DNA of 13,397 nucleotides from JBBDNT01 sp040877445 (GCA_040877445.1 JBBDNT010000263.1:1-13397); one strand, 5' to 3'. Counted from the first letter of the stretch, positions 1 through 7,341 are shown. Numbers and translations: made by a program. The notes: a model not told the origin generated them from the sequence alone.

Positions 1-133
1 CGCGTCATTCCCGCGAAGAGCCTGCCCCCAGCGAAGGCGGGGGCGGGAATCCAGTGGATGCGCGGACGAGAATCACATGGGTAGCCGGATTGGCAATTGC
101 TGGATTCCCGCCTCCGCGGGAATGACGGGAGGC
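1..133. repeat. MITE-like element with inverted ends, copy A
   Basis: The segment begins GTCATTCCCGCG (from about base 4) and ends CGCGGGAATGAC (115-126), which are exact reverse complements. Inside is a second GGGAATCCAG / CTGGATTCCC pair. A second copy lies at 11682-11807 and shares both ends and the internal word ATCACATGGGT, with about the same length. No protein is encoded. The right-end 20-mer ATTCCCGCCTCCGCGGGAAT has the ATTCCC-N8-GGGAAT shape known for dRS3 repeats of Neisseria; common origin is not implied. The element may continue left of the window. Confidence 0.75.
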
Positions 134-191
134 CACCGGTCGACGATTTTCACGCCGCTGCCTCGGGCATTGGTGGCGGTGGCTTCGCCGG

Positions 192-1283
192 TCACCGCGC
201 CGCGCCGGCCGGCTTCAGCCAGCGGTCGAGCCATTCGTAGGCGACCTTCCGCGCGTCGTCCGGAAAGTCGTGCGCGCAATCGGGATAATTCGCCTTCAGC
301 TTCTCCTCGGCGCCGAGCAGCCGGTACACCGGCTCCGCCGCGCGGATGCAGTCCCGCACGCCGGTGACATCGAAGTTGTGGTCGTGCAGCGGCGCGCTCG
401 CCAGGAAGGCCCGCGGCGCCAACGCCGCGACCACCTCGGGGAAGTCGAACGGCACCTTCGCCGGATCGAGATCGTACTCGGTGCGAATCCGCGGCATGTA
501 CAGATCCTGCGCCCAGCCGGACAGGTTCCCCTTGTAGTACTTTGGAAAGTTGTCGAAGCCGCAGTTCGAGACGACGCACCGGATGCGCTGGTCGAAGACC
601 GCGACGAACATCGCGTTGTGCCCGCCCAGCGAATGCCCCGCCGCGCCGATCCGTTCGCCGTCCACCTCGGGCAGCGATTGCAGCAGATCAACCGCGCGGA
701 CGTGGTTCCAGATGCCGAGCATCGTTCCGCCCGCGAACCCGTTGGCGAGCGGATCGTACTCGTATTCCCCCATCGCGACGTAATCAGGGGCGAACGCGAC
801 GTAGCCCCGCTCGACCAGGTGCATCGCGTAGTGCCGGTCCGATTTGCCTCCCAGTCCGACGACGACCCCCTTCCCGAGTTGCCGCTGCGTGGGATGCGGG
901 CACAGCACCGCCGGCAGTCGTTCGCCTTCCTTCCGGCCGCGCGGAATCAAGAGATACGCGGGCACGCGGTTCCCCTCATGGGCTTCGTAGACCAGCTTGC
1001 GGCGGACGTACTTCGGGAACTCGGTCTCCTCGACGATTTCGAATTTCGGCGGCGCGCCGCGGTCGAACTGCGGGAATGGTCCCATCACCTTTTCCATGTT
1101 GGCGATGATGTGTTGCCGCTTCGTCGCCCAATCCTCCGCCGTAAGTACCGGATGTTTCCGCCCTTCCCCCCGGAACACGATCAGGAGGTTCGCCTTGTCG
1201 GGGTACAGCGGTGCTTCATCGGCCGCGGTGGCGACGTTCGCGACGAGCAGAAGCGCGGCGACACTGGAAATGCGGTAACACAT
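192..1283 (-). CDS. Secreted alpha/beta hydrolase (acetyl xylan esterase / dienelactone hydrolase-like)
   Basis: A 363-residue protein of the alpha/beta-hydrolase fold, probably an exported esterase or peptidase-like hydrolase; the substrate cannot be told from sequence. Residues 1-21 form a signal peptide (hydrophobic run SVAALLLVANVATA, likely cut after ATA or ATAA). The nucleophile elbow GHSLGG places the catalytic serine at 218. The histidine is probably H338 in CAHDF, and D305 in the HDHNFDV block is a candidate acid. An HPT motif at 130-132 may lie near the oxyanion hole. The start ATG at 1283 was chosen because it directly precedes the signal peptide; the frame stays open far upstream, antisense to der, but that part has no protein-like features. 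The gene follows der in the same direction after 302 bases containing repeats, so it is probably not in an operon with it. Planctomycetes carry many such hydrolases for polysaccharide breakdown, but that role here is inference. Confidence 0.85.
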   Translation of the reverse strand: MCYRISSVAALLLVANVATAADEAPLYPDKANLLIVFRGEGRKHPVLTAEDWATKRQHIIANMEKVMGPFPQFDRGAPPKFEIVEETEFPKYVRRKLVYEAHEGNRVPAYLLIPRGRKEGERLPAVLCPHPTQRQLGKGVVVGLGGKSDRHYAMHLVERGYVAFAPDYVAMGEYEYDPLANGFAGGTMLGIWNHVRAVDLLQSLPEVDGERIGAAGHSLGGHNAMFVAVFDQRIRCVVSNCGFDNFPKYYKGNLSGWAQDLYMPRIRTEYDLDPAKVPFDFPEVVAALAPRAFLASAPLHDHNFDVTGVRDCIRAAEPVYRLLGAEEKLKANYPDCAHDFPDDARKVAYEWLDRWLKPAGAAR

Positions 1284-1335
1284 TGTCCGGATCGCGGCGT
1301 GGCCGGTTCGAAACTGTCGGTCGACGATCGGGCGG

Positions 1336-1485
1336 GTAGGACGAACTTCAGTTCGTCGCGCCCGCCATCGCAGACCGCACTCCCGACATCGAAAGCGACG
1401 CCATCGATCGACATCGGCGAGAACCTGCGGAGCTTTGCGGCGCGCACGGGGCGCGGGCTTCGCACGGCGAACTGAAGTTCGCCCT
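1336..1485. repeat. Pair of oppositely oriented hairpin repeats between der and the hydrolase gene
   Basis: The 302-base gap 1284-1585 holds two copies of one small palindrome in opposite orientation. The left copy is GTAGGACGAACTTCAGTTCG (1336-1355), with stem GACGAAC / GTTCGTC around loop TTCA (1340-1357). The right copy, read on the other strand, is GTAGGGCGAACTTCAGTTCG, with stem GGCGAAC / GTTCGCC (1464-1481). The 100 or so bases between them show no gene. The hairpins lie downstream of the der stop and upstream of the hydrolase start, so they might end or attenuate der transcripts, but neither has a T-run. Nothing else was recognised in the gap. Confidence 0.7.
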
Positions 1486-1585
1486 ACGAAGGCCGCCGCG
1501 TCCAAGACGACCTCCGCCAATCGGGTAAAGAGTCGCGAAATGCGGAACATGGAGAACGACTCCTGAATTCGAAGAGAGTCCACGA

Positions 1586-2977
1586 TCACTCCTCGAATTG
1601 CGGCACGTCCCCGCGCTCGTCGAGGCTCGGCTCGCCCGCGTCTTCCCCGCGGGGGCGGAAGTAGAGCCGGATCGGAACTTCCTTGAACGGCAACTCCTCG
1701 CGGAACACCCCCAGCAGAAACCGCTTCCACGTCGCGTCGACGATCGCCGGATCGTTGCACTTGAGGACGATCGTCGGCGGCTCGGTCGCGACCTGCGTGG
1801 CGAAATAGATTTTCGGGCGGCGGTTCTTCCTCACTGGCGGCGCGTTGTGCCGGATCGCCGCCCGCACGACGCGGTTGAGCTGCCCCGTCGAAACCCGCAT
1901 TCGCGATTGCTTGAAGATCGACTGTGCGAGGTTCACCACCGCCTTGACGTTCTTCCCCTCCTTCGCGGTGATGAACGCCACCGGCACGTGCCGCATCGTC
2001 GGGAACTCCGCGACGAAATAGTCCCCCCAGGCCTCGGTCGTCATTCCCGCTGCGGAGGCTTCGTCCCACTTGTTGACGACGAACACGCAGGGCTTGGCCT
2101 GCTTGTGGATCTCGTCGACGAGCTGCTTGTCGACGCGGGAGATCGTTTCCCGCCCATCGAAGAACATGAAGACCACGTCGGCCCGGCGAATGCTCTTCTG
2201 CGCGCGGACCAGCCCGTAGAACTCGATGTCGTTGGCGAGGCTCTTCTTCTTCCGCACGCCGGGCGTGTCGATCGCGATGATCGTCTTGCCGTCGACGTCG
2301 AACCGCACGTCGATGCTGTCCCGCGTGGTTCCCGGCACTTCGCTGACGATCACCCGCTCCTCGCGGGCGAGCGCGTTGATGAACGTGCTCTTGCCGGCGT
2401 TGCGGCGGCCGACGATCGCGAGCTTCAGCTCCGGCTCTTCGGCGAGCGCGGCCCCTTCGGCCCCTTCGTTCTCGGAAGGAGGGGGGAGGTGCTCGAGGAT
2501 CGCCGCCAGCAGCTTTTCCCGCCCGCGGTTCCCCTTCACCGTGGTCGCGACGGCCGGGGCCTCGGCCAGTCCGTAGAAATGCGGCGTCTCGGCTTCGAGC
2601 TTCGGCGAATCGCACTTGTTGACCACGAGGATCTTCGGCTTCGCGAGACGCCGCAACCGCGATGCGACTTCGTGATCGAGCGGCGCCGGCCCGTCGAGGG
2701 CGTCGACGACGAACAGAATCAGGTCGGCCAGTTCGATGCCGACGCGGATCTGCTCTTCGATTTGCCCGCTGAGGTCGGCCTCGTCGACGATGCCGATGCC
2801 CCCCGTGTCGATCAGCTCGAAGTAGCGGCCCTCTTCGTGCATCAGGTACGTGACGCGATCGCGGGTGACCCCCGCCGTCGCGTCGACGACGGAGATCAGC
2901 TTGTGGGCCAGCCAGTTGAACAGCGAACTCTTGCCGACATTGGGTCGGCCGACGATCGCCACGCGAGGAACGGACAT
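1586..2977 (-). CDS. der: Ribosome biogenesis GTPase Der (EngA)
   Basis: A 463-residue double-GTPase that binds the 50S precursor and is needed for late large-subunit assembly in the cytoplasm. Both G domains are complete. The first has GRPNVGKS (10-17), DTGG (57-60) and NKCD (120-123). The second has GRRNAGKS (190-197), DTPG (237-240), NKWD (302-305) and a TAKEG G5 region (337-341). Residues from about 350 to 440 form the C-terminal KH-like domain, ending in the usual IRLYFRPR segment. The acidic linker at about 165-185 and the total length fit the family. The ATG at 2977 begins MSVPRVAIVG, the standard Der start; the upstream bases give no clear Shine-Dalgarno sequence. The gene is divergent from the DUF1573 gene across 287 bases. 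The tail after residue 442 is short and acidic. Identification is firm. Confidence 0.97.
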   Translation of the reverse strand: MSVPRVAIVGRPNVGKSSLFNWLAHKLISVVDATAGVTRDRVTYLMHEEGRYFELIDTGGIGIVDEADLSGQIEEQIRVGIELADLILFVVDALDGPAPLDHEVASRLRRLAKPKILVVNKCDSPKLEAETPHFYGLAEAPAVATTVKGNRGREKLLAAILEHLPPPSENEGAEGAALAEEPELKLAIVGRRNAGKSTFINALAREERVIVSEVPGTTRDSIDVRFDVDGKTIIAIDTPGVRKKKSLANDIEFYGLVRAQKSIRRADVVFMFFDGRETISRVDKQLVDEIHKQAKPCVFVVNKWDEASAAGMTTEAWGDYFVAEFPTMRHVPVAFITAKEGKNVKAVVNLAQSIFKQSRMRVSTGQLNRVVRAAIRHNAPPVRKNRRPKIYFATQVATEPPTIVLKCNDPAIVDATWKRFLLGVFREELPFKEVPIRLYFRPRGEDAGEPSLDERGDVPQFEE

Positions 2978-3051
2978 GCGATGCGGCTCCGGACGGATTT
3001 CAGCGATTCACTGTATCCGATCGGGGTCCGGCGTCCCACTGCCCGGGGGAT

Positions 3052-3068
3052 GCGCGAAACCGCAAGCG
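3052..3068 (+). repeat. 17-base repeated motif GCGCGAAACCGCAAGCG, copy 1
   Basis: The exact word GCGCGAAACCGCAAGCG occurs three times in the window, always on the plus strand and in non-coding DNA: here, at 7269-7285 and at 8802-8818. It contains the weak palindrome CCGC-AA-GCG. This copy lies in the divergent der / DUF1573 gap. The DUF1573 gene is the next gene downstream, 196 bases away. Function unknown. Confidence 0.7.
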
Positions 3069-3264
3069 GTGTGGATGTCCGGATGGACGAGTTCTTTCGG
3101 AACCGCGCGAATTTCTCGTGAAGGAGCATTCCGGTTCTCTTCTCGCACCGCGACCATGCCGGATAAACTGTGCTGGTCACGGAGAGTTCTCGTTCCCGCG
3201 ATCTCCCGCGACGCTTGCGATTTCGCGACATCACGGAAACACGGCGAAACAGGGACACGGCGGA

Positions 3265-4380
3265 ATGAAGTCGATTCTGGCCCTGATCGGGGCGTTCGGA
3301 GTGGCCGGCCTGTTGCTGGCGGGCGTGTGGATGGGCGGTCCGGACGTCGCCCCGCCCGACGAAATCGTCAACGCCGGCCCGCCGGGAAAGGCCGTCGTCG
3401 ACCAGACCGAGCACGCCTTCGAGACGATGCTCGTCGGCGACAAGGCCCGCCACGCGTTCGTCATCCGCAACGAAGGAGACGGCCCGCTCGTTTTGCGAAC
3501 GGGGAAGACTTCGTGCAAGTGCACCCTCAGCCATTTGGAAAACGGCAATCTCGCTGCCGGCGAATCGGTCGAGGTCGAACTCGTCTGGACGGCCGAGCAT
3601 GCCTCCCCCGAGTTTCGCCAGTCGGCCGTCATCAACGTGCTGAACGACCCGGACCGCCGCGAAATCCTGCTCACGGTTCGCGGCGTCGTCGCCAACGAAC
3701 TGGACAGCATTCCCCGCGACGAATGGAACGTGGGGACGATCGCCGAAAACCGGCCCACCACCGTCACCGGCGTCGTCTACTCCACCGTCCGCGACTCGTT
3801 CGAGATCCTCGGCGTGACCGGCCGAAGCGGCTATCTCTCCGGCGAAGCGGTCCCCCTCGGCGACGAGCGGCTCGGCGAGCTGAAGGCGAAATGCGGCTAC
3901 GAAATCCGGGCGACGCTCGAGCCGGAGATGCCCGGCCGGCAGTTCCGCGAGACGCTCGTCGTCCGCACCGATCTCCCGGATCGCGAGCCGCTCGAGCTGC
4001 ACATCGTGGGGAATCGTCCGGAGCCGCTCGAGTTTCTCGCGCTGGCCGGGTTCACGTTCCATTCCGACGCCCGGGCGATCGACCTTGGCCAGTTCGAAGC
4101 GAAACGGGGGAAGTCGGCCACGCTGTTGATCTTCATCGAATCCGAATCGGACGTGGAGATGGAAGTCGTCTCGCGCGATCCGGATTACCTCACCGCGTAC
4201 GTCGTCGAGAACGAGGAATATCAAGTGAAGGGAAAGAAGCAGTTCCGGCTGGAGGTCGCCGTCCCTCCCGGCAGCCCGCCGCTCGCGCGGCTGCAACGCG
4301 ACTCCGGCAAGGTGATGGTCAAGACGACCCATCCCAAACTGCCGGAGTTGAAGTTCCACGTGCAGTTCGTGGCGTATTGA
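3265..4380 (+). CDS. DUF1573 domain protein with N-terminal signal anchor
   Basis: A 371-residue exported or membrane-anchored protein. Residues 4-22 are hydrophobic (LALIGAFGVAGLLLAG) and act as an uncleaved anchor or signal peptide; there is no lipobox cysteine. Residues about 45-140 match DUF1573, an Ig-like fold common in Planctomycetes and Bacteroidetes, including its hallmark cysteine pair in TSCKCTLSHL (C84, C86) and the following ESVEVELVW strand. About 145-250 and 260-371 look like two further beta-rich modules of similar length, but I could not assign them to a family. Function is unknown; extracytoplasmic structural or binding roles are guesses. The ATG at 3265 was chosen over an upstream GTG (3118) because it directly precedes the anchor. 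The bases just before it are a degenerate CACGGAAA-type tract rather than a good ribosome site. It is divergent from der; the methyltransferase gene begins 77 bases after its stop. Confidence 0.85.
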   Translation: MKSILALIGAFGVAGLLLAGVWMGGPDVAPPDEIVNAGPPGKAVVDQTEHAFETMLVGDKARHAFVIRNEGDGPLVLRTGKTSCKCTLSHLENGNLAAGESVEVELVWTAEHASPEFRQSAVINVLNDPDRREILLTVRGVVANELDSIPRDEWNVGTIAENRPTTVTGVVYSTVRDSFEILGVTGRSGYLSGEAVPLGDERLGELKAKCGYEIRATLEPEMPGRQFRETLVVRTDLPDREPLELHIVGNRPEPLEFLALAGFTFHSDARAIDLGQFEAKRGKSATLLIFIESESDVEMEVVSRDPDYLTAYVVENEEYQVKGKKQFRLEVAVPPGSPPLARLQRDSGKVMVKTTHPKLPELKFHVQFVAY

Positions 4381-4457
4381 GCCGAACCAATCGGTTGCGG
4401 AGGATTTCGACCACTGGTGCGTGGTCGCGTCGTGTGCGATCTGTTAGATTTCGATTC

Positions 4458-5444
4458 ATGAAGAACGGCAAGCGGCACGTCCTTGCACTCGATTACGACG
4501 CCCTCCATGTCGGCCAGTCGTGGATCATCCACGCCGATTGCCTGGAGTGGCTCAGTCGAGTTCCTGAGAACTCGATCCACGGGATCGTCACCGATCCGCC
4601 ATATGGCTTCAAGGAATACGAATTCGACCAGCTTGAAAAGCGTGCCGCCGGCTCGGGAGGTGTCTGGCGGATTCCGCCATCATTCGACGGCCACACGCGC
4701 GCCCCGCTGCCCCGATTCACGGCGCTCGATCCTCAGGAACGGGAGCGGTTGCGCCGATTCTTCATCGAGTGGGCGAAGGCGGGTGTTCGGGCGCTGCGGC
4801 CGGGGGCGCACGTCTTCATCGCGACGAACGCCTTCATTTCCCAATTGCTGTACGCCGCGTTGATCGAGGGGGGGCTTGAGTTTCGAGGTCAAGTCATCCG
4901 GCTCGTGCGCACTCTTCGTGGCGGCGATCGGCCGAAGAACTTCGAGAAGGAGTTTCCCGGCGTCTCTTCGCTGCCCAAGGGGTGCTATGAACCCTGGGGG
5001 CTCTTTCGCAAGCCGTTGCCCGCCCGCATGACGGTCGGCGAATGCTTGCGCCAGTGGCAAACCGCGGGCTTACGGCGGATCTCGGACGATCAACCTTTCG
5101 AAGACCTGATTGCCAGCGAACGGACGCCTAAACGGGAACGGGCGGTCGCCGATCATCCGAGTTTGAAGCCGCAATCGTTCTTGCGCCGAATCGTGCATGC
5201 CGCGTTGCCGTTGGGAGAAGGGATCATCGTTGATCCATTCATGGGATCGGGTTCGACGGTCGCGGCGTGCGAAGCCGTGGGTATTTGCGGAATCGGCGTT
5301 GAGCGCGTGCGCGAATATTTCGATCTCGCGAAGGACGCAATCCCCCGACTTGCCAAGATCGAAGTGCCGACCGTCGACCGCGAAGTCGGCGCGGCCCCGT
5401 GGCAGACCGCCGGACAGGGGAGTCTGTTCCGTCAGGCCCGGTAG
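4458..5444 (+). CDS. Site-specific DNA methyltransferase, beta-class amino type
   Basis: A 328-residue S-adenosylmethionine-dependent methyltransferase that would modify adenine-N6 or cytosine-N4 in a short recognition site. The catalytic motif IV is DPPYG (46-50), preceded by HADCLEWL typical of this family. The SAM-binding motif I is DPFMGSGST (259-267), near the C-terminus, preceded by HPSLKP (233-238, motif X). The order IV, central recognition region (about 65-230), X, I defines the beta class. The block GGVWRIPPSFDG (67-78) belongs to the insert that should contact DNA. Length is normal for a type II enzyme. The likely partner nuclease lies on the opposite strand and the two 3' ends overlap by 13 bases. 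The start at 4458 has no Shine-Dalgarno sequence; a TAGATT box 7 bases before the ATG suggests a leaderless message. The recognition sequence cannot be read from the protein. An orphan regulatory methylase is the alternative, less likely given the neighbour. Confidence 0.92.
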   Translation: MKNGKRHVLALDYDALHVGQSWIIHADCLEWLSRVPENSIHGIVTDPPYGFKEYEFDQLEKRAAGSGGVWRIPPSFDGHTRAPLPRFTALDPQERERLRRFFIEWAKAGVRALRPGAHVFIATNAFISQLLYAALIEGGLEFRGQVIRLVRTLRGGDRPKNFEKEFPGVSSLPKGCYEPWGLFRKPLPARMTVGECLRQWQTAGLRRISDDQPFEDLIASERTPKRERAVADHPSLKPQSFLRRIVHAALPLGEGIIVDPFMGSGSTVAACEAVGICGIGVERVREYFDLAKDAIPRLAKIEVPTVDREVGAAPWQTAGQGSLFRQAR

Positions 5445-6061
5445 ATCCAGTTGGCTTCCATCTTATCGTAGCCGCTACGTTTGACGCTCGCGGTGATCGT
5501 TCGGCGGCTGGTCGCCGAACGGCCGGAGAATTGCCAATCCTCCGTCAGCAACTTTTCGCCCACGACCTTCACGAATCGGAACGGCCTCGGTTCGACTCCT
5601 CTCCCCGCGTCTCGCGAGGTGTTCGAATCGAAGACGAAGACCAGCAACCAGCATTCTTCGGCATTGTGCCCCTGCCAACCCCGAGTGTACCGACTGCCCT
5701 TGATCTCGATTCCTTCCGGCCCGTGCAGAATCGAGTCGCCCGGGTAATGTCCGGTCGGAATCATGTCGGGATGCCCGTTGTGGTACTTGTTCCGGAGTAC
5801 CGTCTTGCAATGCTTTGGAATCGCGGCCGCCATGAACTCGCCGACGATGCTGGAGAAATTGGCCGGCATCAAGAACGATTCCAGCCGTTCGATTCGTTTG
5901 CGATGAAGCTGGCCGTTGATGAACCCCAGAAAGTCCAGGAACTCCTCCATCGCCTTCCGAACGTGCTCCGGTTTCACGCCGTAGGGGATTCGCGCGTTCG
6001 GATTGAATCCGTTGGGATCAAGCGGAAGGGGCTTGCAGGCGATCGCTTCCTTGCTCGCCAT
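5432..6061 (-). CDS. Probable type II restriction endonuclease (PD-(D/E)XK fold)
   Basis: A 209-residue protein that I do not recognise as a named enzyme. It has a plausible PD-(D/E)XK nuclease core: HPD (97-99) or the later D109, followed by EIK (119-121) at the end of a predicted strand, then GSRYTRGWQGHN and a hydrophobic strand WLLVFVFD (138-145). E75 in VGEFMAAAI could be the conserved first-helix glutamate. There is no signal peptide or membrane segment. It is convergent with the methyltransferase gene and overlaps its last 13 bases, the usual context of a restriction gene; size also fits. Start choice is strong: AAAGGAG lies 5 bases ahead of the ATG at 6061, a better ribosome site than other genes here. 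A 60-base sample I counted (5821-5880) was about 58% G+C against 70% in a hemG sample (8041-8100), which hints at acquisition. The role rests mainly on context and the EIK motif; no controller-protein gene is present. Confidence 0.65.
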   Translation of the reverse strand: MASKEAIACKPLPLDPNGFNPNARIPYGVKPEHVRKAMEEFLDFLGFINGQLHRKRIERLESFLMPANFSSIVGEFMAAAIPKHCKTVLRNKYHNGHPDMIPTGHYPGDSILHGPEGIEIKGSRYTRGWQGHNAEECWLLVFVFDSNTSRDAGRGVEPRPFRFVKVVGEKLLTEDWQFSGRSATSRRTITASVKRSGYDKMEANWIYRA

Positions 6062-6066
6062 CGTTT

Positions 6067-6073
6067 CTCCTTT
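6067..6073 (-). promoter_or_regulatory. Strong ribosome binding site of the nuclease gene
   Basis: Read on the minus strand the bases are AAAGGAG, followed by AAACG and then ATG. This near-perfect Shine-Dalgarno sequence at 5-base spacing fixes the start at 6061. Other genes in the window have weak or no such sequence. Confidence 0.75.
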
Positions 6074-6141
6074 GGTGGTCGCGGGGGGCGAAGACTAAAC
6101 GAATTGGCTTCGCTGGCAAAGTGCAATTCGACGCGCCTCCG

Positions 6142-6170
6142 TTCCGAGAGCTGCGAATCCGCGTTAGAAT
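6142..6170 (+). promoter_or_regulatory. Possible sigma-70 promoter of hemE
   Basis: TAGAAT (6165-6170) matches the -10 consensus at five of six positions. TTCCGA (6142-6147) lies 17 bases upstream and is a poor -35 match (three of six). It would start transcription about 20 bases before the hemE GTG. It sits in the 136-base divergent gap between the nuclease gene and hemE. Confidence 0.3.
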
Positions 6171-6197
6171 CGGCGGAACTCCAGTGAGAGATGCCGC

Positions 6198-7244
6198 GTG
6201 ATTTCGCCCGAACTGCACGATTGCCGCTTTCTCCGCGCCGCCCGCCGCGAGCCGGTCGACACCACCCCCGTGTGGCTGATGCGGCAGGCCGGGCGGTATC
6301 TTCCCGAGTACATGGCGATCCGCCGCAAGGTCGCGTTCATCGAACTCTGCAAGCGGCCCGATCTCGCGGCGGAAGTCACGCTCTCGGCCCAACAGGTGCT
6401 CGGCGTCGATGCGGCGATCCTGTTCGCGGATCTTCTCCCGATCCTCGAACCGATGGGGATCGACCTCGAATACGCCAAGGGGGAAGGGCCGGTCATCCAT
6501 AATCCGGTCGAAGGTCCGCACGACGTCGATCGCCTGCGGCCGCTCGAGGATCTCGATTCGCTCGGCTTCGTGTTCGACACGGTCCGCCTCGTGAGGCGCG
6601 ACTTGCCGGGCGACGTTCCGCTGCTCGGTTTCGCGGGGGCGCCGTTCACGTTGGCATCGTACGTGATCGAAGGGGGAAGCTCGCGGAATTACGTTCGCAC
6701 CAAGCGGCTGATGTACGGCGACGAAGGCGCCTGGACCGCGCTCATGCGGACGCTCTCGCACAGCGTGATCCGCTATCTGCGCGGGCAGATCGACGCCGGC
6801 TGCCAGGTGGTCCAACTCTTCGACAGTTGGGCCGGTTGCCTGTCTCCCGGCGATTATCGCCGATACGTGCTGCCCCACACCAAGTGCATCATCGACGCGC
6901 TTCCGCCGGAGACGCCGGTGATCAACTTCCTCACCGGCAACCCGGCGTTGCTGCCCTTGCTGCGCGAAGCGGGCGGGCACGTAATGGGGATCGATTGGCG
7001 GGTCGAACTGGCCGACGCCTGGCGGACTGTGGGGCACGACGTCGCCGTGCAGGGGAACCTCGACCCGATCGCATTGTGCGCGCCGCTCGACGTGCTCCGC
7101 GAGAAGACGCAAGCCGTGATGAACGCCGCCGCCGGCCGCCCGGGACACATCTTTAACCTCGGCCACGGCCTCGTCCCGGAAGTCCCGCCGGAAAACGCCA
7201 AGGCGCTGGTCGAGATGGTGCATGAAATGGGACGGCGGAGTTGA
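6198..7244 (+). CDS. hemE: Uroporphyrinogen decarboxylase
   Basis: A 348-residue cytoplasmic enzyme that removes four carboxyl groups from uroporphyrinogen III to give coproporphyrinogen III in heme synthesis. The N-terminal signature PVWLMRQAGRYLPEY (24-38) contains the two substrate-binding arginines, R29 and R33. FADLL (76-80) supplies the catalytic aspartate D78. The second signature GFAGAPFTLASYVIEG (144-159) contains Y155. The C-terminal FNLGHGLVPEVPPEN carries the conserved histidine. Length is typical. The GTG at 6198 was chosen because it gives the family-standard N-terminus; an ATG seven bases earlier is in another frame. Only GAGAG lies upstream as a weak ribosome site. The stop codon sits inside the first unit of a TTGAGGG tandem repeat. 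hemG follows after 97 bases in the same direction, so the two probably share a transcript. Confidence 0.97.
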   Translation: MISPELHDCRFLRAARREPVDTTPVWLMRQAGRYLPEYMAIRRKVAFIELCKRPDLAAEVTLSAQQVLGVDAAILFADLLPILEPMGIDLEYAKGEGPVIHNPVEGPHDVDRLRPLEDLDSLGFVFDTVRLVRRDLPGDVPLLGFAGAPFTLASYVIEGGSSRNYVRTKRLMYGDEGAWTALMRTLSHSVIRYLRGQIDAGCQVVQLFDSWAGCLSPGDYRRYVLPHTKCIIDALPPETPVINFLTGNPALLPLLREAGGHVMGIDWRVELADAWRTVGHDVAVQGNLDPIALCAPLDVLREKTQAVMNAAAGRPGHIFNLGHGLVPEVPPENAKALVEMVHEMGRRS

Positions 7245-7268
7245 GGGTTGAGGGTTGAGGGTTGAGGG
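7241..7268 (+). repeat. TTGAGGG tandem repeat, four perfect units
   Basis: Four exact heptamers TTGAGGG run back to back from 7241. The hemE stop TGA (7242-7244) lies in the first unit, so gain or loss of later units would not change the protein. Confidence 0.95.
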
Positions 7269-7285
7269 GCGCGAAACCGCAAGCG
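7269..7285 (+). repeat. 17-base repeated motif GCGCGAAACCGCAAGCG, copy 2
   Basis: This is an exact copy of the words at 3052-3068 and 8802-8818. It starts directly after the TTGAGGG tract and lies 5 bases before the CTGCCGA tract that leads to the hemG start. Confidence 0.75.
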
Positions 7286-7290
7286 AGTGG

Positions 7291-7339
7291 CTGCCGACTG
7301 CCGACTGCCTACTGCCGACTGCCGACTGCCGACTGCCCA
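7291..7339 (+). repeat. CTGCCGA tandem repeat, seven units, abutting the hemG start
   Basis: Seven heptamers follow each other: CTGCCGA twice, CTGCCTA, CTGCCGA three times, then CTGCCCA. The tract ends two bases before the hemG ATG at 7342, so it fills the place where a Shine-Dalgarno sequence would be. Heptanucleotide short tandem repeats are known in cyanobacteria; whether these arise in the same way is unknown. Confidence 0.95.
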
Positions 7340-7341
7340 CT

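Noticed and set aside
1284..2615. In-frame open extension of the hydrolase gene across der (total about 807 codons)
   Set aside because: The extension is arginine-rich, lies on the same strand as der in another frame, and contains no domain; a clear signal peptide begins at 1283. It is a high-G+C artefact.
3010..3015. TACAGT (minus strand) as a der -10 box
   Set aside because: It matches four of six bases, with no acceptable -35 box at proper spacing.
4382..4400. Weak hairpin (CCGAACC ... GGTTGCGG) after the DUF1573 stop as a terminator
   Set aside because: The stem has a bulge and there is no T-run, so it is not convincing.
2850..4457. In-frame open extension of the methyltransferase upstream through the DUF1573 gene
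   Set aside because: It overlaps the DUF1573 gene in another frame, is low-complexity Arg/Pro/Gly-rich, and the methylase family begins close to residue 1 of the 4458 start.
7241..7339. Possible CRISPR-like array because of regular repeats
   Set aside because: The units are seven bases with no spacers, and no cas genes are present; these are simple tandem repeats.
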